From Puia dinghuensis (GTDB lineage Bacteria > Bacteroidota > Bacteroidia > Chitinophagales > Chitinophagaceae), in the NCBI GenBank assembly GCA_026225275.1, contig JAMFSL010000074.1, positions 1 to 64,000 of the forward strand: 64,000 nucleotides of DNA. Direction: 5' to 3'. Positions 53,022 through 60,209 of the stretch are shown piece by piece (positions within the stretch are counted from its first letter, which is position 1; every line of letters starts with the position of its first letter). The notes under the pieces were generated by a model, which had not been told where the DNA came from, did no database searches, and was given only the letters and a program-made list of their open reading frames with translations. Both the position numbers and the translations under genes were made by a program.

Positions 53022-54149
53022 TTATTGTGCCGGCAGTTCATTGACTGCAGGTATCGCTTTTCCATAATCGGCATAGCTCCATTTGGCCAGGATCGTCCCG
53101 CCTTTGAGGAGATACAACGTGGGGTTGGCCCTGGCGGCAGTCTTAATGGCCGTCGCATCGCATTTCAGGATCGTCACGTCGGCGGCTATTCCCTGTTGCT
53201 GAACGAGTGCGACGAGGTTGTCGTAATCGCCGGTGATAAAGATGACTGGAATATGTTTGGCCTTAGCCATCGTCAGGATCACGCTGAATTTTTGGTCGGC
53301 GGGGTGCGCAGCATCCACTTCTTTTATGAATTCGAACAGCTTGTAGCCTTTCGCGGCCAGCAGGTCTTGTGTAGTATCCAGCCCCTCCCCTGTGGTCAGG
53401 ACAAAATCCTTGATCGCCGGCACAGCGTTGCCCTCACGCACTACCTTATCATAGCGGCTGACGAAATGATAGGTGCTATCAAAATCTTTTGGGAAATGAG
53501 CGGCATCGAATTCGAGCTTCTTTCCGTTCCTGTCGTACACCATCGTAATGACCGTGCTGTCAGGGAGGGCACCTGGTGGGATCTTCATTTTTTCGGGGAT
53601 GTTGTTCCCGACTTTATACGGCAGGCAATCCACAACGGGCAGATGAACCAGCACATGCCATTGAATGGCGAAGGAGGCCAGGGTGGCCAGGATCAGCACT
53701 CCGATGCTACCGGGAGACGGCAGGGCGGGTTGGATCTCGTACCGGACCAGGAAAAGAAAAAATACCAGCACCAGCAGTACCAGGTCCTTCGTAAAGGATA
53801 CGCCGGCGGTGATCGGGATACAGTCGCCGAAGCAGCCGCATTCCCGCACCTTACCCGACAGGTAGGCATATGCGGTGAGGAAGGTAAAGAAGATCATCAG
53901 CAGCAGGATCAGCCAGCTGAATAATTTCATCCGCCAGCCCAGAAGGATCGCCACTCCGGCTACGATCTCAAAGACAATCATGAGGAGAGAAAATGCCAGG
54001 GTGAAATGGTCCAGCCAGTGAAAATTCCAGACCTCGAAAAACTCCTGCATCTTATAGCTGAGGCCCAGGGGGTCGTCGGCTTTGATGAGGCCGGAGAAGA
54101 TGAAGAGGATGCCAACCAGTGCACGGATAATAGAGATGAGCAGCTTCAT
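53022..54149 (-). CDS. DoxX-like/BT_3928 family membrane protein
   Basis: A 375-residue protein. The N-terminal 150 residues form about four membrane helices of the DoxX/MauE type (ALVGILFIFSGLIKADDPLG, KVRECGCFGDC with three cysteines). A soluble C-terminal domain of about 200 residues follows, with a thioredoxin-like pattern (KFSVILTMAKAKHIPVIFITGD, PTLYLLKGGTILAKWS). This is the BT_3928 arrangement known in Bacteroidota, normally beside DUF1599 and tpiA. Here DUF1599 is 2 kb away, and only a fossil of its 5' end lies just upstream. Confidence 0.85.
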   Translation of the reverse strand: MKLLISIIRALVGILFIFSGLIKADDPLGLSYKMQEFFEVWNFHWLDHFTLAFSLLMIVFEIVAGVAILLGWRMKLFSWLILLLMIFFTFLTAYAYLSGKVRECGCFGDCIPITAGVSFTKDLVLLVLVFFLFLVRYEIQPALPSPGSIGVLILATLASFAIQWHVLVHLPVVDCLPYKVGNNIPEKMKIPPGALPDSTVITMVYDRNGKKLEFDAAHFPKDFDSTYHFVSRYDKVVREGNAVPAIKDFVLTTGEGLDTTQDLLAAKGYKLFEFIKEVDAAHPADQKFSVILTMAKAKHIPVIFITGDYDNLVALVQQQGIAADVTILKCDATAIKTAARANPTLYLLKGGTILAKWSYADYGKAIPAVNELPAQ

Positions 54150-54170
54150 GAACGAAATTAATTTATGATG

Positions 54171-54204
54171 GCCGATTCGTACTTTTGTGATCCATCGCGT
54201 AAAA
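54171..54204. repeat. 34-bp repeat: fossil DUF1599 start and likely folP promoter
   Basis: This stretch matches 56661-56694 in 33 of 34 positions. In the second copy it is the first codons of the DUF1599 gene on the minus strand, with upstream bases. Here the minus strand reads ATG, nine further codons and a stop (MDHKSTNRPS), a truncated copy. On the plus strand both copies contain TACTTTTG (54180-54187 here), a TAnnTTTG -7 box 37 bp before the folP start. Confidence 0.7.
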
Positions 54205-54224
54205 GTAAAGATAATTGAAGTTAT

Positions 54225-55061
54225 ATGTCAACTTTGAATGCAAAAGGCAGGTTATTGGCTATCCGCCGGCCGGTTGTCATGGGGATCATTAACAGGGCTA
54301 ACGATAGCTTTTATAGTGGATCCAGATTTCCGGATAATGATGGGCTGCTGCAACAGGCGGAAAGAATGATCGCGGATGGCGCTGACTGGCTGGACATCGG
54401 CGGCCAGAGTACTCGGCCGGGTGCGGCGGTGATCGGTGAGGAAGAGGAATTAACCCGGGTCATTGGTGCCATTGATCTGCTGCACAGGCGATGGCCGGAT
54501 GTACCGCTATCTGTGGACACGTGGTATGCGCGGGTGGCTGCGGAGGCAGTGGGGGCAGGAGCTTTTATCGTCAATGATATCAGCGGAGGCCAGCTCGATC
54601 CGGCCATGTTAGAGACCGTTGGGCGGTTGGGCGTGCCCTATATCTGTATGCACATGAAGGGGACACCTCAAACGATGAATAAGCAAGCGGTGTATGACGA
54701 CGTCGTCAGGGATGTCCTGGACTTCTTTATCCGGCGGATCGAAGATTGCCGGCGGGCGGGGATCCATGATGTTATCCTTGACCCCGGTTTCGGCTTTTCG
54801 AAAACACCGGTACATAATTTTCAGCTGTTGCGACGGCTGGATGTTTTCAGGATATGCGACAAGCCGATCCTGCTGGGCGTGTCGCGCAAGTCGACGATCT
54901 ACAAAACGCTAGGGGTAACTTCGGAAGAGGCGTTGAATGGGACTACCGTGCTGCATACGCTGGGATTGCTGCATGGGGCGGATATCCTTCGGGTACATGA
55001 TCCCAAAGAGGCAAGGGAAGCGATAAAGTTGATGGAGGCTTATCAGCAGGCTGCCTCCTAA
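54225..55061 (+). CDS. folP: Dihydropteroate synthase
   Basis: Condenses para-aminobenzoate with a pterin diphosphate in folate synthesis; target of sulfonamides. 278 residues. Signatures: VVMGIINRANDSFYSGS (usual MGIxNxTPDSF form, here NRANDSF), GADWLDIGGQSTRPGA, FIVNDISGG, ICMHMKGTPQTM, VILDPGFGFSKTPVHN and LLGVSRKS. The unusual Ala where Thr-Pro normally follows the Asn is a variation worth noting. It has its own -7 box in the 34-bp repeat and a terminator downstream. Confidence 0.95.
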   Translation: MSTLNAKGRLLAIRRPVVMGIINRANDSFYSGSRFPDNDGLLQQAERMIADGADWLDIGGQSTRPGAAVIGEEEELTRVIGAIDLLHRRWPDVPLSVDTWYARVAAEAVGAGAFIVNDISGGQLDPAMLETVGRLGVPYICMHMKGTPQTMNKQAVYDDVVRDVLDFFIRRIEDCRRAGIHDVILDPGFGFSKTPVHNFQLLRRLDVFRICDKPILLGVSRKSTIYKTLGVTSEEALNGTTVLHTLGLLHGADILRVHDPKEAREAIKLMEAYQQAAS

Positions 55062-55064
55062 TAA

Positions 55065-55094
55065 GAAAAGCGCCGACTAACGTGGGCGCTTTTC
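55065..55094. terminator. Bidirectional terminator between folP and FKBP copy A
   Basis: Ten-base stem GAAAAGCGCC (55065-55074) / GGCGCTTTTC (55085-55094), placed after folP and before the 3' end of the FKBP gene on the opposite strand. A homologous terminator follows FKBP copy B. Confidence 0.75.
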
Positions 55095-55116
55095 CAATAT
55101 GATCGAATTAAATCAA

Positions 55117-56103
55117 TTAATGCTGAGGCTGGGGCTGCTGGGGCATCGGTTGACCGGGCCGGCCGGGCATTCCGGGGCGCATCGGCATCCGTTGCATAGG
55201 ATTACCGCCCATTCCCATGGGAGGCTGTGCCGGTGTCGGCGGCGCATCCCTTACCGTATCGACAACGATATCGAAAATCAGGTTTTCAAACTGTTGGCCA
55301 CCGGGTCCTTTCTGGTCGTTGTAGGCCAGGAATGCCGGGATATACAGCGTACCCTTGCCGCCCTGGTGGAAATTACGCAGCGCGTCGTCCCATCCGGGGA
55401 TGATCTGGTGAGCGCCGACGACGAATTTGAAGGGCGTATTACCGGGTCCCGTCATGTTGGACTGGAAGACCTTTCCGCTCGGAAACAGCTTACCCGTGTA
55501 TCGGACAGAAACCTGCTTACCCGAGTCTACCTTGGGGCCATTGCCCGGGTCTTCCACTACATAATAAGCACCCTGTGCGCTCTTCTGGGCTTGGATATTA
55601 TTTTTGGCGAGGTAGGCCTCGACATTCTTCACTTCTTTATCCTTTTCCTTCTCCAGCTCGCTCGCCCTGTCAGCCATCAGCAGATCCTGGGAGGCAAAAA
55701 CGTCCGTTATTTTGAATGTGATGGTGATCTTGTCTTTCTTCTTCAGGAAAGGAGGCAGCTGACCACCACCCTTGCGTTGGATCGAATCGGCCAGCAATAC
55801 CACCACTGCGCGGTCCCCTTTGCGGAGCATCAGGAAGATCTCGTTGGGATTATAGATCGGTCCGACGCTGTCGGCACGATTGTAGAAAGGGAATCCGTCG
55901 TAAGTATTGGAAAGAACGGAGTCCCGCACTTTTACTATGATCTCCCCTTTGATGAACTCTCCTTTTTTGATAGTCGGTCCTTTCCCATCGGAATAGATCT
56001 TATACAGCAGGCCGCTTTTGGTCTTTTTGAAATCCGTGTTAGTGCAGGAAATGGCCGCCAGCAGGACCATACTAACCCATAGATACGAGGAGATGCTTTT
56101 CAT
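55117..56103 (-). CDS. FKBP-type peptidyl-prolyl isomerase lipoprotein, copy A
   Basis: A 328-residue lipoprotein: the signal ends in LLAAISC with Cys at about residue 20. Residues 25-130 form a degenerate FKBP-like domain. A charged linker (ELEKEKDKEVKNVEAY) follows, and residues about 170-290 are a canonical FKBP domain (YVVEDPGNGPKVDSG, VSVRYTGKLFPSGKVFQSN, VVGAHQIIPGWDDALRN, GGKGTLYIPAFLAYND). The tail is rich in Pro, Met and Gln. It probably assists folding of envelope proteins. It is a paralogue of the gene at 56753-57754; the canonical domain is nearly identical, the N-terminal domain less so. Confidence 0.92.
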   Translation of the reverse strand: MKSISSYLWVSMVLLAAISCTNTDFKKTKSGLLYKIYSDGKGPTIKKGEFIKGEIIVKVRDSVLSNTYDGFPFYNRADSVGPIYNPNEIFLMLRKGDRAVVVLLADSIQRKGGGQLPPFLKKKDKITITFKITDVFASQDLLMADRASELEKEKDKEVKNVEAYLAKNNIQAQKSAQGAYYVVEDPGNGPKVDSGKQVSVRYTGKLFPSGKVFQSNMTGPGNTPFKFVVGAHQIIPGWDDALRNFHQGGKGTLYIPAFLAYNDQKGPGGQQFENLIFDIVVDTVRDAPPTPAQPPMGMGGNPMQRMPMRPGMPGRPGQPMPQQPQPQH

Positions 56104-56127
56104 TGTTATTATAATTATTGTAATTGT

Positions 56128-56685
56128 TTATAAGGTATGCTTGCCTTCGCCGATGAGGATCAGGGCAAAAAGAGAATAATTGATAATATCGATGTAATTC
56201 GATCCGATGCCTTCGCTGATCAGGGTAGCGCCGTCGTGAGCCACCATCTGCCTGATGCGGAGGATCTTCATGAGTATGAGGTCTACAAAACTTTCCTGGC
56301 TCATTTCCCGCCATGCCTCGCCATAATCGTGGTTCTTGTCCACCATCGTCGCGCGGGCGATGGCCATGTTTTCATCATATAGTGGTCCGGCTTTCCCGGC
56401 GGCCAGTTCTTCCGGCACATCGGCGCCAAGCGATAGCTGGATCAGGCCGATGATCCCGTAGTTGACCATGGCTTTGAATTCTCCGGCCTTGTCCTCCTTC
56501 ACTTTTGCGCCGTTCGTCTCCTGCAGGGTTCGGATACGCCAGGCTTTGATATATAACTGATCGGCGATAGAGATCGTACGCAGAACACGCCAGGAAGTAC
56601 CATAGTCGTTTGTTTTCAGGATAAAGATATGTCTGCAGGCCGCGGCTGCCTCGTCATATTGCCGATTCGTACTTTTGTCATCCAT
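56128..56685 (-). CDS. DUF1599 nucleotide-modification-associated protein
   Basis: A 185-residue protein with two tandem repeats of the DUF1599 module (KTNDYGTSWRVLR near residue 25 and KNHDYGEAWREMS near residue 115). Each is followed by an acidic-helix pattern, suggesting an all-alpha nucleotide-binding or hydrolase-like fold. The family is annotated as nucleotide-modification associated, without a proven reaction. In relatives it sits between folP and the BT_3928 gene. Here it lies between the two FKBP copies, explained by a duplication followed by loss. Its 5' end is partly repeated at 54171. Confidence 0.85.
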   Translation of the reverse strand: MDDKSTNRQYDEAAAACRHIFILKTNDYGTSWRVLRTISIADQLYIKAWRIRTLQETNGAKVKEDKAGEFKAMVNYGIIGLIQLSLGADVPEELAAGKAGPLYDENMAIARATMVDKNHDYGEAWREMSQESFVDLILMKILRIRQMVAHDGATLISEGIGSNYIDIINYSLFALILIGEGKHTL

Positions 56686-56700
56686 CGCGTAAAAATATAA

Positions 56701-56730
56701 AAAAAGCGCCGACTCAGGTCAGCGCTTTTT
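56701..56730. terminator. Bidirectional terminator between DUF1599 and FKBP copy B
   Basis: AAAAAGCGC (56701-56709) pairs with GCGCTTTTT (56722-56730); an inner GAC/GTC extends it. Homologous to the hairpin at 55065. Confidence 0.75.
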
Positions 56731-56752
56731 CAATATGATCGAATTAAATCAA

Positions 56753-57754
56753 TTAATGCTGGGGCTGGGGCTGCTGGGGCATCGGTTGACCACCGGGCCT
56801 CATCATCGGTTGACCGGGGCGCATCGGCATACGTTGCATAGGATTACCTCCCATGCCGCCCATGCCCATAGGAGGCTGTGCCGGTGTCGGCGGTGCATCC
56901 CTTACCGTGTCGACAACGATGTCGAAGATCAGGTCTTCGAATTGTTTGCCACCGGGGCCTTTCTGGTCATTATAGGCCAGGTAGGCAGGGATATACAGGG
57001 TACCCTTTCCACCCTGATGGAAATTACGCAACGCGTCGTCCCATCCGGGGATGATCTGATGTGCCCCTACAACGAATTTGAATGGCGAATTACCGGGTCC
57101 TTCCATGTTGGATTGGAAGACTTTTCCGCTCGGGAATAATTTACCGGTATAGCGGACAGACACCTGTTTGCCGGAGTCAACCTTGGGACCATTGCCCGGG
57201 GTTTCCACGACATAATAAGCGCCCAGTGCGCTCTTCTGCGCCTGGATGTTATTTTTGGCCAGGTAGGCTTCGACATCCTTCACTTCTTTGTCCTTTTCCT
57301 TCTCCAGCTCCGAGGCCCTGTCAGCCATCAACTGGTCCTGAGAGGCAAAGATGTCGGTTATCTTGAAAGTCACGATGATCTTATCCTTCTTCTTCATAAA
57401 ATCCGGCATATGACCGCCAGATTTGCGCTGGATCGTATCGGCCAGCAATACCACCACTGCGCTGTCCCCTTTGCGGAGCATTCCAAAAATTTCAGTAGGG
57501 CTATATGATGGAGTGGCGCTGTCGACGCGGACATAGAAAGGAATCGAGCCGTAGGAAGAGAACAGGACCGAGTCCCTTAATTTCTCGCTGACCTGACCTT
57601 TCAGGAATTCTCCTTTTTTTGCAGTCGGACCTTTCCCGTCGGAATAGATTTTGTAAAGCAATCCGCTCTTGGTTTTTTTGAAATCCGAGTTAGTGCAGGA
57701 AACGGCTCCCAACAGGACCAGGCTAACCCATAAATACGACGAGATGGTTTTCAT
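56753..57754 (-). CDS. FKBP-type peptidyl-prolyl isomerase lipoprotein, copy B
   Basis: A 333-residue paralogue of copy A with the same layout: lipobox signal ending in GAVSC, degenerate N-terminal FKBP-like domain, charged linker, canonical FKBP domain (GKLFPSGKVFQSN, IIPGWDDALRNFHQGG, YIPAYLAYND) and a Met/Pro/Gln tail with an extra GMGGMGG. By eye, residues 150-300 differ from copy A at only a handful of sites, whereas residues 55-110 differ at many. The 3' flanking sequence with its terminator is also duplicated. It starts 11 bp after the nrnA stop. Confidence 0.92.
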   Translation of the reverse strand: MKTISSYLWVSLVLLGAVSCTNSDFKKTKSGLLYKIYSDGKGPTAKKGEFLKGQVSEKLRDSVLFSSYGSIPFYVRVDSATPSYSPTEIFGMLRKGDSAVVVLLADTIQRKSGGHMPDFMKKKDKIIVTFKITDIFASQDQLMADRASELEKEKDKEVKDVEAYLAKNNIQAQKSALGAYYVVETPGNGPKVDSGKQVSVRYTGKLFPSGKVFQSNMEGPGNSPFKFVVGAHQIIPGWDDALRNFHQGGKGTLYIPAYLAYNDQKGPGGKQFEDLIFDIVVDTVRDAPPTPAQPPMGMGGMGGNPMQRMPMRPGQPMMRPGGQPMPQQPQPQH

Positions 57755-57765
57755 TCTTATTATAG

Positions 57766-58773
57766 TTATTGTAATTGTGAAGAATTATCTTTTAATGCCT
57801 GAAGGAATTTTTGGACGGTCACTTCAAGAGTATCGCTGCTTCTTCCGCCGGCCGCATTGACGTGGCCGCCGCCCTCGAAATACTTCCGGGCGAAGACATT
57901 GACATCGAAATTGCCCTTGCTCCGGAAAGAGCATTTGACTTCTTCATCCCGGTCGATGATCAGAGCTGCCATTTTAATCCCCTGGATCGACAAGGGAAAG
58001 TTGACCAGTCCTTCCGTATCGCCTGTTTTGATCTCATAGCGTACCAGGTCTTTCCAGGGAATAGCGATGAGCGCGGCATTGTGCTCGTAAAAGATCTCCA
58101 TCCGGTTCTGGAGCACAAAGCCTGTAAAGCGCAGGCGGTTTTCCAGGAAATTATCGAACAGGTCATCATGGATCTGCGTATGGTTCAGGCCCGTATCCTT
58201 TAGCGCCGCCACCATCCGGTGTACTGCGGCCGACGCCCCCGGAAAACGGAAAGATCCCGTATCCGTCATCACTCCGGCGTACAGACAGGCGGCGATATCG
58301 ATATCGATCAGTCCTGCGTGTCCCGACCCGACGATAAAATCGTAGACCATTTCGCTGGTAGAGCTCTTCGCCGTATCGCTGACGCCATAATCAAAATAGT
58401 CTACTTCCGGCTGCTGGTGATGGTCGATCAGTATTTTTGTCGCCGAGACCTTCCGTAGGCGGTTGGCCATATGCCGGGTCCGGGCCAGTGTATTGAAATC
58501 AAGGCAGAACACCCATTGCGCCTGGTCCAGTACGGCCATCGCCTTGTCCGTGCTGTATTCATAATCAATGACCCCACCGCACCCGGGCATCCACTTCAGC
58601 CATTCCGCCCAGTTCGTCGGCGAGATGACCACAGGCTCATGTCCCAGTTGGCTGAGAAAATGAAACAGGCCCAGCGACGAGCCCATGGCGTCGGCGTCAG
58701 GCTTCTGGTGCATGATAATCACCACTTTTCGCGGCGCATCCAATAAGGGGTATATGGCTTCTATAGGCTTCAT
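57766..58773 (-). CDS. nrnA: Bifunctional oligoribonuclease/PAP phosphatase NrnA
   Basis: DHH/DHHA1 phosphoesterase of 335 residues that degrades nano-RNA and 3'-phosphoadenosine 5'-phosphate. The metal-binding motifs are IIMHQKPDADAMGSS (near residue 20), the Asp in FCLDFNTL, and DHH in ILIDHHQQP (near residue 137). The DHHA1 domain ends with KYFEGGGHVNAAGG. The last codons (QLQ stop) are also found upstream of FKBP copy A, as expected if this 3' end was included in a duplication. Confidence 0.93.
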   Translation of the reverse strand: MKPIEAIYPLLDAPRKVVIIMHQKPDADAMGSSLGLFHFLSQLGHEPVVISPTNWAEWLKWMPGCGGVIDYEYSTDKAMAVLDQAQWVFCLDFNTLARTRHMANRLRKVSATKILIDHHQQPEVDYFDYGVSDTAKSSTSEMVYDFIVGSGHAGLIDIDIAACLYAGVMTDTGSFRFPGASAAVHRMVAALKDTGLNHTQIHDDLFDNFLENRLRFTGFVLQNRMEIFYEHNAALIAIPWKDLVRYEIKTGDTEGLVNFPLSIQGIKMAALIIDRDEEVKCSFRSKGNFDVNVFARKYFEGGGHVNAAGGRSSDTLEVTVQKFLQALKDNSSQLQ

Positions 58774-58842
58774 TCAAAATGTTGGCAAAGGTGCAGAATT
58801 ATCTCTCAAATCCCAAGTTTTAGTTATTCCGTGACAATGTAC

Positions 58843-58850
58843 TACATTTG
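58843..58850 (+). promoter_or_regulatory. -7 promoter element for ndk (TACATTTG)
   Basis: TACATTTG matches TAnnTTTG and ends 23 bp before the ndk start codon. Confidence 0.5.
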
Positions 58851-58873
58851 CCACCCAAAATAGACTAGGAAAT

Positions 58874-59290
58874 ATGAGCAATCGCACCTTTACGATGATC
58901 AAGCCGGATGCTTTTTCCAAAGGCCATTCCGGCGCAATTATAGACAAGATCCAGGCCAGCGGATTTCGGCTGATTGCCCTGAAACTTACCCAATTATCAA
59001 AGGAGAAGGCGGGCGAGTTCTATGCCGTTCACAAAGCACGGCCCTTCTACGGTGAGCTGGTCGATTTCATGAGCAGCGGTCCCATTATCGCGGCGATCCT
59101 GGAAAAAGACAATGCCGTCGCCGATTTCCGCAAGCTGATCGGAGCTACCGACCCTGCGAAAGCGGAGGAAGGGACCATCCGTAAATTGTATGCGGCTAAT
59201 GTGGGCGAGAATGCCATCCATGGCAGCGACAGCGACGAAAATGCGTCTATCGAAGGAGCTTTCTTCTTCAGCGGACTGGAACAGATTTAA
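58874..59290 (+). CDS. ndk: Nucleoside diphosphate kinase
   Basis: Transfers phosphate among nucleoside di- and triphosphates through a phosphohistidine. 138 residues, usual length. [16 protein letters not shown] opens the fold, and the active histidine is H116 in [12 protein letters not shown]. It is monocistronic, with its own -7 box and a strong hairpin downstream. Confidence 0.97.
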   Translation: MSNRTFTMIKPDAFSKGHSGAIIDKIQASGFRLIALKLTQLSKEKAGEFYAVHKARPFYGELVDFMSSGPIIAAILEKDNAVADFRKLIGATDPAKAEEGTIRKLYAANVGENAIHGSDSDENASIEGAFFFSGLEQI

Positions 59291-59304
59291 CTAGTGCAGG
59301 CCCG

Positions 59305-59334
59305 GATTTTGAACGGGGTTTCCCGTTCAAAATC
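59305..59334. terminator. Strong hairpin between ndk and the TraB gene
   Basis: Perfect 13-bp stem GATTTTGAACGGG (59305-59317) / CCCGTTCAAAATC (59322-59334) with a 4-base loop at the meeting point of the two convergent genes. No long T tract follows, so it may be a terminator or an RNA-end stabiliser. Confidence 0.65.
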
Positions 59335-60209
59335 TACTGGTTCTTTATCGGATCGACTGTATATCCCTCTCTTCGCAACAGTTCGATGACACCTTCCTTT
59401 CCCGGCAGGTGTGCCGCTCCTACCGCTATCAGCAAAGATTTTCCGGGCAATAAGGTGTCCAGCTCCCGGGCCCATTTACGGTTGCGGTTATACAGCAACA
59501 GGTCCATATAGCCGCTCATCCCCGGATCATCCTTATCACTTAAATGACCGATACTATCGATATCCTGGTGGATGTACAATTCCGCCAGCTGTCGGGTCGC
59601 CGCCTTATTCTCATCTGCACTGTCGATATAATTGATCAGTTCTTTCGCCTGTTGCTCATAGGGAATACTATCGAACAGGCCGGCCTGGAAAGAGGCCGTC
59701 TCCAGTCCATTGACCGGTTTCTTTGCCGGTTCGGTGTGTAGCTGCTGCATGATCATCAGTTCCATCCCGTCGGTCGTCTGGCAATCCAGGCCCTGTTCTT
59801 CGATGAGCCCGCTGATCAGCATGGGTTTGAATCGTTCGAGCATGCTGAAAGGCAGCAGGGACGAGTGTTTGGCGAAATATTCCTTTACCCTGGCATATTC
59901 GTCCGGCTTCAGCAGATCGGATAAGGTTTTGCTGTCGTTCATCTTCATGTATTTCATCGAATTCAGCATGTCCGACATGTCGCTGAGGTTGATCTCGAAG
60001 TAGACCTCGTCGCAGACGGCGATCGCGGCCTTCAGACTATCCGTCAACTTTGCATCACTGGCGCAGAGGATGTGCATCGTACCGAAAAGATAAGAAGGTT
60101 TCGTGATCCCTTTGCCGGAGATCCGCCACAGCAGGGTATGCGGGGTCTGGGAAAAGGTAAGGGCGGCCGTCAGCAGACCTGCCGCCAGTAAGAATGATTT
60201 CTTTCTCAT
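59334..60209 (-). CDS. TraB/GumN family exported protein
   Basis: A 291-residue protein with a signal peptide (MRKKSFLLAAGLLTAALTFS). The GTMHI motif within PSYLFGTMHIL, the ELNL-like FEINLSD and the near-terminal SLLIAVGAAHLPGKEGV define the TraB/GumN/PrgY group, related to Tiki-type metalloproteases. A periplasmic protease-like role is plausible but unproven. Its start overlaps the ubiD stop by 4 bp (ATGA-type), so translation is coupled to ubiD. Confidence 0.9.
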   Translation of the reverse strand: MRKKSFLLAAGLLTAALTFSQTPHTLLWRISGKGITKPSYLFGTMHILCASDAKLTDSLKAAIAVCDEVYFEINLSDMSDMLNSMKYMKMNDSKTLSDLLKPDEYARVKEYFAKHSSLLPFSMLERFKPMLISGLIEEQGLDCQTTDGMELMIMQQLHTEPAKKPVNGLETASFQAGLFDSIPYEQQAKELINYIDSADENKAATRQLAELYIHQDIDSIGHLSDKDDPGMSGYMDLLLYNRNRKWARELDTLLPGKSLLIAVGAAHLPGKEGVIELLRREGYTVDPIKNQ

